From contig JAETON010000021.1 in NCBI GenBank assembly GCA_021771695.1, positions 1-43,058 of the forward strand: 43,058 nucleotides of DNA, read 5' to 3'. Each line of letters starts with the position of its first letter. Within the stretch, counting starts at the first letter, position 1. Positions 7,800 to 16,620 of this stretch are shown here, one piece after another. The notes beneath the pieces are model-generated. The model had not been told where the DNA came from, did no database searches, and saw only the letters and a program-made list of their open reading frames with translations. Source of the stretch: Lachnospiraceae bacterium. Its GTDB lineage: Bacteria; Bacillota; Clostridia; Lachnospirales; Lachnospiraceae. Position numbers and translations under genes: made by a program.

Positions 7800-8306
7800 T
7801 TATGAAGCAGGAACAGCAAACAATCCAATTTGAGGCGGATAATAGGTGAAGATCATAAAACATGCCATAATAATAAATATAACAATACAAAATAGTGGGA
7901 TGCAAGACGTTATTTTATGTGACAGTGTGAGCTTATAAATTGAGTAAAAAGCCAATAGCACACTTAATGCGAAAACAGCAATGTCCAGTATAAAAATGTT
8001 GTAACCCAAAATACCGGTATAAGTATAAAAGATAGCAGGAATCAGAAATGTTCCCATTAAAATTCCAATGGATAAAGAAGAAAGAATATAAGGATGCTTT
8101 TCATTCAGACTTTTGTACATAAAAATAGAATAAAGCAGCATTGGAAAGAACACTAATTTCATGTGTTCCCATGTCGATTCATTTACAGGACAGAAGAAAC
8201 CAACGATAAAGTTGTTTCCGCTCCATCTATAAATAAAGTGAGATAGTGTTCCCGTAATTAAAACAAAAAGCGTACCAATGATTGTATATTTTTTTAGTTG
8301 ATTCAT
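7800..8306 (-). CDS. DUF6512-type integral membrane protein
   Basis: The 168-residue protein has about five hydrophobic segments. It begins with a short basic stretch and the segment YTIIGTLFVLITGTLSHFIY, then the motif NESTWEHMKLVFFP, which I associate with the DUF6512 family of small Firmicute membrane proteins. Function is unknown. I chose the ATG at 8306 rather than the GTG at 8315 because AGGGTG (8313-8318 on the minus strand) stands 6 bases before it and would be part of the coding region otherwise. It appears monocistronic, lying 3' of the terminator at 8406-8438. Confidence 0.7.
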   Translation of the reverse strand: MNQLKKYTIIGTLFVLITGTLSHFIYRWSGNNFIVGFFCPVNESTWEHMKLVFFPMLLYSIFMYKSLNEKHPYILSSLSIGILMGTFLIPAIFYTYTGILGYNIFILDIAVFALSVLLAFYSIYKLTLSHKITSCIPLFCIVIFIIMACFMIFTYYPPQIGLFAVPAS

Positions 8307-8405
8307 ATTAATCACCCTAGATCAGTATATGCAATAAATGGCATTTTAAATCATTGAATTATAGAACATAAGAGTTTTTTAAGAGGGTATAGGATTTATT
8401 GACAG

Positions 8406-8438
8406 AAAAATTCGGTGTCTCAAAGATGAGGCACCGAA
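8406..8438 (-). terminator. Terminator of the Ig-like protein gene
   Basis: On the minus strand TTCGGTGCCTC pairs with GAGACACCGAA over a short loop and is followed by TTTTT. It lies downstream of the gene that ends at 8487, and A/T runs on both sides may make it work in both directions. Confidence 0.85.
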
Positions 8439-8486
8439 TAAAAAATTTTTAAAAATTTACATGCTTAATTTCACAAAATTATAAAA

Positions 8487-9110
8487 TTAATCCCTCTCAA
8501 CCCTTACATATACTGTTTTCTTAATTTTTTTATTAGCTTTTGCAGTAATTGTGATTTTTGCTTTGCCGACTCTGCGTCCATAAACTTTTCCTTTTTTTAC
8601 TTTGATAATCCGGCTGTTAGAAACTTTATAACGTAACCCACGGTTTTTATATTTTCCGCCGACAAGTCTTGCTTCAATATCTTCCCATTCCCCTTTGTCA
8701 ATCTCTATATATTTGTCATCTACAACGATTTTTGCTTTTCCAGAGGTTTTTACTGTAACTTTGCAGGTTTTCTTAATGTTTGTACCGGAAATATAGCATG
8801 TAATGGTTGCCTTTCCGGCTTTTTTAGCAATAAATTCCATATCATTGCCAGTGCGGTCACGGTCTTCAAATGCTACGATTTTTTTATTGCTGGTTTTCCA
8901 TCTTAAATAATCATCTTCACAATCTCTTGGCGATGCATAAGCGCGGAGTTTGAATTTGCTTCCGATTTTCACAGTACGGGAAGAATAGTTTAATTTTTTA
9001 ATATTAGTTGGTTTTGGATCCATGTCTGCCAAAACATTGACGGCCAGCAGGGAAGTTAAAAGTAAAACTCCGGTTAATAAAATACTAATTTTTTTTCTTA
9101 ATTTTTTCAT
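8487..9110 (-). CDS. Secreted protein with two bacterial Ig-like (Big_2-type) domains
   Basis: The 207-residue protein starts with a signal peptide (basic MKKLRKK, hydrophobic core, cut site likely after VLA near residue 28). Two Ig-like units follow, each with the 'kinesthetic' pattern of Big_2 domains: KFKLRAYASP...WKTSNKKIV...AKKAGKATITCY and a second unit ending RRVGKAKITITAKANKKIKKTVYVRV. There is no sortase motif, transmembrane anchor or enzyme domain, so it is probably secreted or held by charge. The protein is strongly basic. It lies 15 bases after the lipoprotein gene on the same strand, and both diverge from the two-component system at 9749. Confidence 0.75.
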   Translation of the reverse strand: MKKLRKKISILLTGVLLLTSLLAVNVLADMDPKPTNIKKLNYSSRTVKIGSKFKLRAYASPRDCEDDYLRWKTSNKKIVAFEDRDRTGNDMEFIAKKAGKATITCYISGTNIKKTCKVTVKTSGKAKIVVDDKYIEIDKGEWEDIEARLVGGKYKNRGLRYKVSNSRIIKVKKGKVYGRRVGKAKITITAKANKKIKKTVYVRVERD

Positions 9111-9125
9111 GCTAAACTCCTTTCT

Positions 9126-9602
9126 TTAATCATCAATTCCAAACTTGTTTTCTAATGCATCTTCTGCCATGTCTAGTTTATCTTCTAATTTTTCAATGGA
9201 ACGTTCACGGGTTTTATAGGTTTCAAAAGACATTTCCCCGGCTTCATAGGAATGTTCAAAAGTATCATCTAAAGAATCTAAATCATTTTCAATATCATCA
9301 ATTTGTTTTTTTAGATTATAAAATCGATTTTGATTTGTTTTAGAGTTTGAACTGGTTTTTGCATTGTTAACTTTTTTTGTTACAGTATTGATACGTTTTT
9401 CATAAGAAGAAAAATCATAATTGTTGTCAGATGCTGCGCTGGCAGATGCTTCTGCTGCATCTGTTTCATCGGAGGTTTCTTGTTCTGTTGCAATTTCTTG
9501 AGTAGTAGTTGCCTCTGCAGTATCTTTCTCCGTATTGGCACATCCTGTGAAAGCAAAGATAGTTAAAATAGAAAATATGAATAAAATTGATTTTGTTTTC
9601 AT
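9126..9602 (-). CDS. Small lipoprotein with acidic linker and coiled coil
   Basis: The 158-residue protein has a type II signal peptide ending in the lipobox FTGC (Cys20). A threonine/glutamate/alanine-rich, low-complexity linker follows (about residues 21-60). The rest is a helical segment rich in charged residues and likely to form a coiled coil (about 65-155, with KKQIDDIENDLDSLDD). No enzymatic motif is seen. A tethered spacer or partner-binding role at the outer face of the membrane is possible. It is the first gene of a two-gene unit with the Ig-like protein and shares its upstream region with the divergent response regulator gene, so that regulator may control it. Confidence 0.7.
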   Translation of the reverse strand: MKTKSILFIFSILTIFAFTGCANTEKDTAEATTTQEIATEQETSDETDAAEASASAASDNNYDFSSYEKRINTVTKKVNNAKTSSNSKTNQNRFYNLKKQIDDIENDLDSLDDTFEHSYEAGEMSFETYKTRERSIEKLEDKLDMAEDALENKFGIDD

Positions 9603-9710
9603 AATGAAACTCCTTTCCGTTATTTTTTATGTTATATTTATCATAATACCCAAAGATTAAAAGAAAATTAAAAAATAAAAGAATTTTTCATTTTTCTAGA
9701 ACAGGAATTC

Positions 9711-9739
9711 TTGAAGGGGAAATTGGATTGTATTATAAT
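9711..9739 (+). promoter_or_regulatory. Promoter of the OmpR-type two-component system
   Basis: TTGAAG (9711-9716) and a perfect TATAAT (9734-9739) are separated by 17 bases. The expected start point near 9746 leaves only about 3 bases before the ATG at 9749. Confidence 0.75.
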
Positions 9740-9748
9740 AAATACATT

Positions 9749-10423
9749 ATGAGATTATTAGTTGTAGAAGATGAAAAAGATTTAAGAGAAATATTAAAAA
9801 AGCGTCTAACCAAGGAACATTACAGCGTAGATGCCTGCGGTGATGGATTGGAGGCCATGGATTACATTGCAATGACTCAATACGATGGATTACTTCTGGA
9901 TATTATGGTTCCCGGGAAAGACGGACTTGCTATTTTGAAGGAAATCAGAGAGCAGGGGGATGATACTCCTGTATTAATGCTGACTGCCAGAGACGGGATT
10001 GAAGATCGTGTAAAAGGCTTGGATTTAGGTGCAGATGATTATTTGGTAAAACCGTTTGCTTTTGATGAACTGCTGGCAAGAATTCGTGTCATGATGCGGA
10101 GAAAACCCAAGTTTACGTCCAATCGTCTGACCGTTGCAGATTTGGTTTTAGACAGAGACATGAAAAGAGTATGGAGAGCAGAAAAAGAAATAAAGTTATC
10201 CAGCAAAGAGTTTATGGTTTTGGAATACTTGATGCGGAATCAGAATATTGTGCTTTCCAGAAGTCAGATTGAACAAAATGTGTGGGATTTCGATTTTGAA
10301 GGCGGATCTAATGTGATTGATGTTTATATTCGGTATTTAAGAAAAAAAATTGATGAAGGATTTGACCGGAGACTGATTCATACTGTACGGGGAGCAGGTT
10401 ATGTGCTGAGGGGAGAATCATGA
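9749..10423 (+). CDS. OmpR/PhoB-family response regulator
   Basis: The protein of 224 residues has a receiver domain with the acidic pair E8/D9, phosphorylation site D51 (LLLDIMVPG) and lysine in VKPFAF. A winged-helix DNA-binding domain follows (LSSKEFMVLEYLM ... VIDVYIRYLRKKID ... TVRGAGYVL). The family normally begins MRLLVVEDE, as from 9749. A TTG start at 9728 is also possible, because AAGGGGA stands before it, but that codon lies just before the promoter -10 box, so transcripts from that promoter would not contain it. The gene overlaps the kinase gene by 4 bases (ATGA). Divergent lipoprotein and Ig-like genes are candidate targets. Confidence 0.93.
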   Translation: MRLLVVEDEKDLREILKKRLTKEHYSVDACGDGLEAMDYIAMTQYDGLLLDIMVPGKDGLAILKEIREQGDDTPVLMLTARDGIEDRVKGLDLGADDYLVKPFAFDELLARIRVMMRRKPKFTSNRLTVADLVLDRDMKRVWRAEKEIKLSSKEFMVLEYLMRNQNIVLSRSQIEQNVWDFDFEGGSNVIDVYIRYLRKKIDEGFDRRLIHTVRGAGYVLRGES

Positions 10424-11775
10424 AAAGACATTCAATAAAAGCAAAAATTACTTTCTGGTATACAGGAATTGTAGCGGTTATATTAGGCACTGTTTTGGCA
10501 GCAGTGCTTATTTTCGTCAATAAAATCGGCTTATCTGCAACAGAAGAGGAAGTTCAGGGAGCAGTTACAGGATTTGTGGGAAATATCACTTTTAAAGATG
10601 ATACCTATTATTTAGATAGCGATACAGAATTTTATGATGATGGAGTTATGTTCTGTGTGTATGATGAAAAAGGCAGGCTTTTATATGGCAGTATGCCGGT
10701 AGATTTTCCAAAACAAACCAGTTTGCAGTCGCATAAGTCCCGAAGTGTGAAAAAAGGACACAAGGAGTGGATGATTTATGATGGTGTTTATTCCTATGGA
10801 AATGGTAAGGCATTGTGGGTTCGGGGAATTACGTCTATTCATAATATAGAATCTTATATGAATTTGGCAATACGAGCTGTTTTATTTATTTTTCCGGGAT
10901 TGATTTTGTTGATTGGATGGATAGGATATGTAATGATTCAGCGGGCATTAAAGCCGGTAGATGATATTTGCCGAAGGGCAGATGAAATCAGTGGTGGAGA
11001 TGATTTGTCCAAAAGGCTGCCTATGCCGAAAGTAAAGGATGAAATTTATTATCTGACAGAACGTTTTAATGAAATGTTTGAGCGCCTGCAGCAATCTTTT
11101 GAGAATGAAAAGCAGTTTAGTGCAGATGCATCTCATGAACTGCGTACGCCGGTAACAGTTTTGATTTCTCAATGTGAATATCTTTTGGAAAATGGGGAAC
11201 TTACAAAAGAACAGAAAGAAGAAGTGGAAATATTATTAAAACAAAGCCAGCGGATTTCTCAATTAGTTTCTCAGTTATTAATGATTGCCAGAGAAGAAAA
11301 AACTGTCAATGCAGAAAAATTTGAAGAGATTGATTTTGGAATGCTGACAGAAATAGTAGCAGAAGAACTGGAAATAGAGGCAGAAAAGAAATCTATCAAA
11401 ATTTATACAGAAATGGATGAGAATTTAATCATTCGAGGGGATCAGACGCTGTTGATGCGGATGATGATGAACTTAATCAGTAATGCCATTTTTTATGGAA
11501 AAGAAAATGGATATGTAAAAATTTTAATAACGCAGGCAGATCATCGGATAAGAGGGCAAGTAGAAGACAACGGAATAGGAATTGGACCGGAGCATATGGA
11601 TAAAATATGGAATCGTTTTTATCGTGTAGATAAAAGCCGGGCTAATGAAAATAATAGAACGGGGCTTGGTTTGTCTATGGTAAAGTGGATTGTAAAGGTT
11701 CATAATGGAACGATTGATGTAAAAAGTACTTTGGGAAAAGGAACAACATTTTTCTTTTATTTTCCAAAAGAATAA
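10420..11775 (+). CDS. Membrane sensor histidine kinase (HAMP, HisKA, HATPase)
   Basis: The 451-residue kinase has one membrane helix near residues 12-32, an extracytoplasmic domain of about 115 residues, and a second helix at about 145-170. Then come a HAMP linker (RALKPVDDICRRADEISGGDD), the dimerisation domain with phospho-acceptor H239 in SADASHELRTPVT, and an ATPase domain with N-box (MMNLISNAIFYG), G1 (DNGIGIG) and G2 (TGLGLSMVKWIV). It would phosphorylate the preceding response regulator. The external domain matches no family I recognise, so the signal is unknown. Its layout resembles ArlS/CpxA-type kinases. Confidence 0.93.
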   Translation: MKRHSIKAKITFWYTGIVAVILGTVLAAVLIFVNKIGLSATEEEVQGAVTGFVGNITFKDDTYYLDSDTEFYDDGVMFCVYDEKGRLLYGSMPVDFPKQTSLQSHKSRSVKKGHKEWMIYDGVYSYGNGKALWVRGITSIHNIESYMNLAIRAVLFIFPGLILLIGWIGYVMIQRALKPVDDICRRADEISGGDDLSKRLPMPKVKDEIYYLTERFNEMFERLQQSFENEKQFSADASHELRTPVTVLISQCEYLLENGELTKEQKEEVEILLKQSQRISQLVSQLLMIAREEKTVNAEKFEEIDFGMLTEIVAEELEIEAEKKSIKIYTEMDENLIIRGDQTLLMRMMMNLISNAIFYGKENGYVKILITQADHRIRGQVEDNGIGIGPEHMDKIWNRFYRVDKSRANENNRTGLGLSMVKWIVKVHNGTIDVKSTLGKGTTFFFYFPKE

Positions 11776-11796
11776 GTGGGATTTCCACAACAGATA

Positions 11797-11805
11797 TGAT
11801 ATAAT
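11797..11805 (+). promoter_or_regulatory. Extended -10 promoter of the NSS transporter gene
   Basis: TGATATAAT is a perfect extended -10 element (TGnTATAAT), lying about 40 bases before the GTG start at 11844. No convincing -35 box is seen, which such promoters can do without. Confidence 0.6.
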
Positions 11806-11843
11806 ACGAACTTGTGAATAAATGAAAAAGTAAGGAGAATATT

Positions 11844-13214
11844 GTGGAAAAAAGAGAAAAATTTTCATCACGAATCGGATTTATTCTGATTTCAGCCGGA
11901 TGTGCCATTGGTCTTGGAAACGTTTGGAGATTTCCGTTTATTGCGGGACAATATGGAGGTGCAGCATTTGTATTGGTCTATTTATTTTTCCTCCTTATAT
12001 TAGGGCTGCCGATTATGGTAATGGAGTATGCAGTTGGAAGAGCCAGCCAGCGAAGTATTGCGGTTTCATTTCAAAAGCTGGAGCCGTCAGGAAGTAAATG
12101 GCATTGGTATAGTTACTTTGGAATGGCAGGAAATTATCTGCTTATGATGTTTTACACGACTGTGGCAGGATGGATGATTTGCTATTTTTTCAAGATGCTG
12201 AAAGGTGATTTTGTACAAAAAACGCCTGCACAGGTAGGAAATATTTTTGGAGATATGCTGTCTAATCCGGGAACACAGATTTTTTGGATGCTCGTTGTAA
12301 TTATTCTTGGATTTTTGGTGTGCTCCCTTGGTCTGCAGAAAGGTGTGGAAAAAATTACAACAATTATGATGTCATGTTTATTCTTTGTAATTATCGTTTT
12401 AATTATTCGGAGTGTAACTCTTTCTGGTGCAGCAAAAGGTCTAAAATTTTATTTGGTTCCTGATTTTGGAGCAATGAAAGAACATGGAATCCGTACTGTG
12501 ATTTTTGCGGCAATGGGACAGTCTTTTTTTACATTAAGTCTTGGAATTGGAGCGATTGCCATTTTTGGAAGTTATATTGATAAAAGCCGCAGATTAACAG
12601 GAGAAGCGATTAATGTTGCGGTATTGGATACGCTGATAGCTCTTATGTCCGGCTTGGTTATTTTCCCGGCTTGTTCAGCCTTTGGAGTTAGTCCGGACAG
12701 CGGACCGAATCTGGTATTTATTACACTGCCGAATGTGTTTAATGAAATGCCGGGAAGCCGTATTTGGGGAGCATTATTTTTCTTGTTTATGAGTTTTGCA
12801 GCACTATCTACTATTATTGCAGTATTTCAAAATATTCTTTCTTTTGCACAGGATTTATGGGGATGGAGTTTGAAGAAATCCATTATATTTAATGTAATTA
12901 TCATCACTATTTTATCCCTGCCGTGTGCCCTTGGATTTAATGTGTGGAGTTTTCTGCAGCCATTGGGTGCAGGTTCTACCATTCAGGACTTAGAAGATTT
13001 TATTGTAAGTAATAATATCCTTCCGCTTGGTTCTTTGGTATACTTATTGTTCTGTGTTACAAGATATGGATGGGGATGGAAGAACTTTAAAGAAGAAGCA
13101 AATGCGGGAGAAGGAATTAAATTTCCATCATGGACAAGAATGTATGTGACATATATACTGCCGCTCATTGTTATTTTTATTTTTGTGCAGGGATATATTG
13201 ACAAATTCTTTTAA
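11844..13214 (+). CDS. Neurotransmitter:sodium symporter (NSS/SNF) family transporter
   Basis: The 456-residue protein has eleven or so membrane segments. Its first helix carries the family signature SAGCAIGLGNVWRFPFIAGQYGGAAF, which forms the sodium and substrate sites in LeuT-type transporters. It also has the GQSFFTLSLGIGAIAIFGSY helix 6 region and the SxxAALSTIIAVFQN region of helix 8. It should import an amino acid or indole-like amine with Na+; the substrate cannot be read from sequence. The start is GTG at 11844, preceded by AAGGAG at 11832-11837. It has its own promoter and a terminator, and so looks monocistronic. Confidence 0.93.
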   Translation: MEKREKFSSRIGFILISAGCAIGLGNVWRFPFIAGQYGGAAFVLVYLFFLLILGLPIMVMEYAVGRASQRSIAVSFQKLEPSGSKWHWYSYFGMAGNYLLMMFYTTVAGWMICYFFKMLKGDFVQKTPAQVGNIFGDMLSNPGTQIFWMLVVIILGFLVCSLGLQKGVEKITTIMMSCLFFVIIVLIIRSVTLSGAAKGLKFYLVPDFGAMKEHGIRTVIFAAMGQSFFTLSLGIGAIAIFGSYIDKSRRLTGEAINVAVLDTLIALMSGLVIFPACSAFGVSPDSGPNLVFITLPNVFNEMPGSRIWGALFFLFMSFAALSTIIAVFQNILSFAQDLWGWSLKKSIIFNVIIITILSLPCALGFNVWSFLQPLGAGSTIQDLEDFIVSNNILPLGSLVYLLFCVTRYGWGWKNFKEEANAGEGIKFPSWTRMYVTYILPLIVIFIFVQGYIDKFF

Positions 13215-13221
13215 ATAGCAG

Positions 13222-13266
13222 AAAAACGTGTAGGTTTTAGAAAATTTTAACTTACACGTTTTTTTT
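13222..13266. terminator. Bidirectional terminator between convergent genes
   Basis: AAAACGTGTA pairs with TACACGTTTT around an A/T-rich loop, with T-runs on both strands. It serves the NSS transporter (plus) and the ABC-2 permease gene ending at 13270 (minus). Confidence 0.88.
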
Positions 13267-13269
13267 GTT

Positions 13270-14430
13270 TTATTGTTCGGTCTGCCGTTTTAATTTACTG
13301 ATAATTAATGCAACAGATAAGAAGGTTATGGCAAAAAGAAGCTGCATTCCATAACCTTTCCAAAGGGAAGAAAGTTGAACGGGGCTCAAACTTTCATTTC
13401 TGCTTAAAAGGCTGTTGTTGATTTCATACCAGTACACAGGCAGGAAATGTGCCAATGTTTTTATGGTTTTGTTCATAATATCTAAAGTAACAAAGACGCC
13501 GCAGATAAAGGACATTCCAAGGGTAATAACATTAACTACAGCACTGATTAAATCTTCATGATGAACAAGCATGCTGATGAGAAATGCCAGTGCTAAAGAT
13601 ACTAACATGATGCAGAAAGAATTCATTAAGTAATAATGAAAATTAGCACTTTCCAAGAATTCTCTTTTGTACATAAAGATTGGCATTAAGGTACAGATGA
13701 TCCAGGTACCAATACCAATGACTGCGAATCCAAGCACTAATTGCAAATTTTGATGACGGCTGGAAACAGCAGAACATAACATTCGTTTTTTCATATCTGG
13801 CTGCATAAAAGAAAGCATAATAAAGCTTAAAACGTAACATAAAATAGACAGCAGAATATAAGGCATATATTGGAACATATAAGCATAATCTGGAGTTTCT
13901 CCGTTGGCGTTATTCGTATCCAGCAAGCTGACATCGGCTTTTTGTGAAACGTTTTTCTGTACTTTTTGAACTGCATCGGAAAGAGAAAAACCGCTTTTTA
14001 CCATAATATTAACATCAGTCAAAAAAATTTGAATTTGTTGATCTACATAGTAGCCGCTGGTGCTGCCGGGTACTTTGGTAACAGGAAGTTTTTTGCCCTG
14101 TTCCAGACACAGATATTCAAAATTTTTTGGAATTGTTACGACATAGTAAATCTCCCGATAAAACAGCCGGTCTTGAAGGATACTTTGATCATCAGGGATA
14201 TCCTTAATATTATGGAATTTCCCAAGATATTTGGTGAGCCCTTCAGCCAATTTTCCACCATCCCGGTCAATGACAGCAATATTTAAACGTTCTTGTGAAA
14301 AGCTTGTGGTTTCTGTTGGATTAGAACTTTTTTGGATGATGAAGCTGATGGTTAAAAAAATTGCAAAATATAAAATTACAATAGAAAGATTACGTTTGGT
14401 GATTGTTAAGAATCCTTTAAATACTGTCAT
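13270..14430 (-). CDS. ABC-2 type transporter permease (second)
   Basis: The 386-residue protein has one N-terminal membrane helix, a large external domain (about residues 45-200) and five or so further helices toward the C-terminus, as is usual for ABC-2 exporters of the YhgE/Pip or DrrB type. FICGVFVTLDIMNKTIKTLAHFLPVYWY resembles the conserved ABC-2 signature segment. It overlaps the preceding permease gene by 14 bases. With the second permease and the ATPase it should form a heterodimeric exporter. The substrate is unknown; peptide antibiotics, drugs and ions are exported by relatives. Confidence 0.88.
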   Translation of the reverse strand: MTVFKGFLTITKRNLSIVILYFAIFLTISFIIQKSSNPTETTSFSQERLNIAVIDRDGGKLAEGLTKYLGKFHNIKDIPDDQSILQDRLFYREIYYVVTIPKNFEYLCLEQGKKLPVTKVPGSTSGYYVDQQIQIFLTDVNIMVKSGFSLSDAVQKVQKNVSQKADVSLLDTNNANGETPDYAYMFQYMPYILLSILCYVLSFIMLSFMQPDMKKRMLCSAVSSRHQNLQLVLGFAVIGIGTWIICTLMPIFMYKREFLESANFHYYLMNSFCIMLVSLALAFLISMLVHHEDLISAVVNVITLGMSFICGVFVTLDIMNKTIKTLAHFLPVYWYEINNSLLSRNESLSPVQLSSLWKGYGMQLLFAITFLSVALIISKLKRQTEQ

Positions 14431-15556
14431 AACGTTCCCTCCTTACTCCGAAAAATGCAATGCATAACATAAATATACTCATAATGGCTAAAGTAATGAT
14501 ACAACGGTAAAAACGGGCAGCGTCATGATAGACACCCATACAGTAAAATGCATCGCTTAACACAGCTGCCGGATTTATTCGGTTGATAATTGGGCAGTGC
14601 AGTTCAATGATATTTTTCATATTTCCGAACATAAGGCCGGCAAGAAATGCAGGAAACAATGTAATGCCTACGGAAATTCCCATTTTGATTCCAACAGATA
14701 GTTTGCTGAGACAGCCAAAAGCCAGTCCCAGACATACACCGATCATACTACCCATAAAATCTACGAGAAGAAGTAAAGTAATATGATTTCCTAGGCTGAT
14801 TCCGAGTATTTTTATAATGTAAAAGTTCAGTACCAAAATATTAAAAAAATGGATGCAGCAAAGTACCAGCATATCAATGAGGATTAACGTGAATTTATGA
14901 GTAGGAGTAATGCTTCGTCTGGCACCTAACGGACTTAAATTTGCCTGTGCATCAAAGCTTGAACGTACACCAAGATAAACACCCGATAAGCAGGCAAAAG
15001 CAATCAGTGCAAAAAAGTATTGTACATTGGGGTCTAAAGTTGTTCCGCCAAGAGATTCTTCTTTGATCAAAGGTTTGTAATCAGATAAAGACTTTAATGC
15101 TGCAGGAAGTTTTTCCGGATGTGTGGCAGCAATGTCTTGTATCATAGCAGAATTTTGATTATAACTGTTTAACAAAGACGTTAAAATGCTCTCATTTACA
15201 CCATTTTTTTTCACAGTTAGAGAAGGATTTTTCTGTATATAATAAATTCCCTGAACCGTATCATTTTCCAGTGCTTTTACAGCTTTGGAAGCAGAAGATT
15301 GTTTGATGTTGATGGTGTCTTTATCCAACTGTTTTAAAAACGTCCAAAAAGCCTGTGCATTTTCAGAAGAAGTATCTTTTGTAACAACTGCAACATTGAC
15401 AGCTTCCCAGTCGGAGTCTCCAGATGCGGCGAGTCCGGCATTTCCAAAAGAAAAGTAGAACAAAGTTGCCAGAATTAAAGGAAAAGCCAATGCCCAAAAC
15501 ATATCGGATTTTTTTCGTATTACTTGTAAAAAGCGGTATTTAAATAAATGCAGCAT
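14417..15556 (-). CDS. ABC-2 type transporter permease (first)
   Basis: The 379-residue protein has the same layout as its neighbour: one N-terminal helix, a long external domain (about residues 45-180, with conserved DSDWEAVNVAVVTKD) and a C-terminal block of five or six helices. The two permeases are diverged paralogues, which suggests a heterodimer. It starts 12 bases after the ATPase gene and overlaps the next gene by 14. The region is transcribed away from the two-component system at 16621. Confidence 0.88.
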   Translation of the reverse strand: MLHLFKYRFLQVIRKKSDMFWALAFPLILATLFYFSFGNAGLAASGDSDWEAVNVAVVTKDTSSENAQAFWTFLKQLDKDTINIKQSSASKAVKALENDTVQGIYYIQKNPSLTVKKNGVNESILTSLLNSYNQNSAMIQDIAATHPEKLPAALKSLSDYKPLIKEESLGGTTLDPNVQYFFALIAFACLSGVYLGVRSSFDAQANLSPLGARRSITPTHKFTLILIDMLVLCCIHFFNILVLNFYIIKILGISLGNHITLLLLVDFMGSMIGVCLGLAFGCLSKLSVGIKMGISVGITLFPAFLAGLMFGNMKNIIELHCPIINRINPAAVLSDAFYCMGVYHDAARFYRCIITLAIMSIFMLCIAFFGVRRERYDSI

Positions 15557-15568
15557 AGAACAATCCTC

Positions 15569-16498
15569 CTAGTTTCTTAATTCTTTTCCAGTGATTTCAA
15601 GAAATACATCATTTAGTGTTGGAAGCTCTGAAAATACCCGGCCAAAAGTTATATCATGTTCCTGCATATAATTTAATATACGGATTAAGTTGTGCTTTGC
15701 ACTTGTAAGGCGGAGCTTTAAAATTTGATTTTCATAGGAAATAGCAAATACATGAGGGAGATTACGGATATCAGCAAGAGCTTTTTGCGATAATGCAACT
15801 GCTTCCATGGTAATCGTTTCACCGGTTTTAATCATTTTCTTTAGTTCCTCGGTAGTCCCGGATGCCAGAACCCGTCCGTGGTCAATGATAGCAATACGGG
15901 AACAAATTTGTTCAACCTCTTCCATATAGTGAGAAGTATAAATAATAGTGGACCCCTGCCTGTTTAACTCTGCAATTCCTTCTAATATCCGGTTACGGCT
16001 TTGCGGGTCAACAGCAACGGTTGGCTCATCCATAATAATTAGTTTTGGTTTGTGAACAATACCGCAGGCAATATTCAGTCTTCTAAGAAGACCGCCGGAA
16101 AGTTTTTTGGGACGCATTTTTTTGTAGTCTTCCAAACCGGCGAAAGCAATCGCCTCTTCGGTCAATTTTTTTCGCTTTGTTTTATCTTTGACATATAAAC
16201 CACAGAAATAATCAATGTTTTCCCAGACGGTCATTTGCTCAAAAACAGCAACATTCTGCATGACAACACCGATTTCTTTTTTGATTTCATAACTGTCCGG
16301 ATGCATTTCTTTTCCGAAAATGGTGATGGTTCCTTTATCATATTTAAGCAAAGCTAACAAGCATCCAATGACCGTAGTTTTGCCGGAACCGTTGGGACCA
16401 AGAAGTCCAAAGATTTCTCCCTGCTTTATGTCAAGATTTAGATGATCCAAAGCAGTAAGGTCACCATAACGTTTTACTAAATTTTCAATATGGATCAT
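15569..16498 (-). CDS. ABC transporter ATP-binding protein (exporter type)
   Basis: The 309-residue ATPase contains Walker A GPNGSGKTT, the Q-loop region GVVMQNVAVFEQ, signature LSGGLLRRLNIA, Walker B KLIIMDEPTVAVDP and the switch histidine in YTSHYMEEVEQ. A C-terminal extension of about 80 residues is typical of ABC-2 partners such as CcmA/NatA/DrrA-like proteins. I chose ATG 16498 because GGAGGGG lies 6 bases before it; the ATG at 16513 would put this site inside the gene. It heads a three-gene operon with both permeases and is divergent from a DesK/NarL-type two-component system. Confidence 0.93.
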   Translation of the reverse strand: MIHIENLVKRYGDLTALDHLNLDIKQGEIFGLLGPNGSGKTTVIGCLLALLKYDKGTITIFGKEMHPDSYEIKKEIGVVMQNVAVFEQMTVWENIDYFCGLYVKDKTKRKKLTEEAIAFAGLEDYKKMRPKKLSGGLLRRLNIACGIVHKPKLIIMDEPTVAVDPQSRNRILEGIAELNRQGSTIIYTSHYMEEVEQICSRIAIIDHGRVLASGTTEELKKMIKTGETITMEAVALSQKALADIRNLPHVFAISYENQILKLRLTSAKHNLIRILNYMQEHDITFGRVFSELPTLNDVFLEITGKELRN

Positions 16499-16535
16499 AG
16501 GTATCCCCTCCATTTCTTTTTCTTACATTTGTTAC

Positions 16536-16564
16536 TTGTAGTATAAATCTGCCAAGTTTATAAT
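16536..16564 (+). promoter_or_regulatory. Promoter of the DesK/NarL-type two-component genes
   Basis: TTGTAG (16536-16541) and TATAAT (16559-16564) are separated by 17 bases in the gap between the divergent exporter and kinase genes. A minus-strand TATACT (16545-16540) lies within the same stretch and may serve the exporter operon, so the two promoters would overlap. Confidence 0.6.
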
Positions 16565-16589
16565 TGTAGTGTCGGAAATCAGAAATTCT

Positions 16590-16603
16590 ATGACAAATGT
16601 CAT
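16590..16603. promoter_or_regulatory. Palindrome ATGACA-AA-TGTCAT, candidate response-regulator operator
   Basis: A perfect 6-base inverted repeat with a 2-base centre lies about 20 bases after the predicted start point of the kinase transcript and just before its ribosome site. NarL/LuxR-type regulators bind short inverted repeats of this shape, and the regulator encoded at 17697 is the obvious candidate. This is an inference from position and symmetry. Confidence 0.5.
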
Positions 16604-16620
16604 TTAGGAGAAATTAAAGT

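Noticed and set aside
8316-8486. CRISPR or other repeat array in the A/T-rich gaps
   Set aside because: No repeated units with spacers are present here or elsewhere in the window; the only structure is one terminator hairpin.
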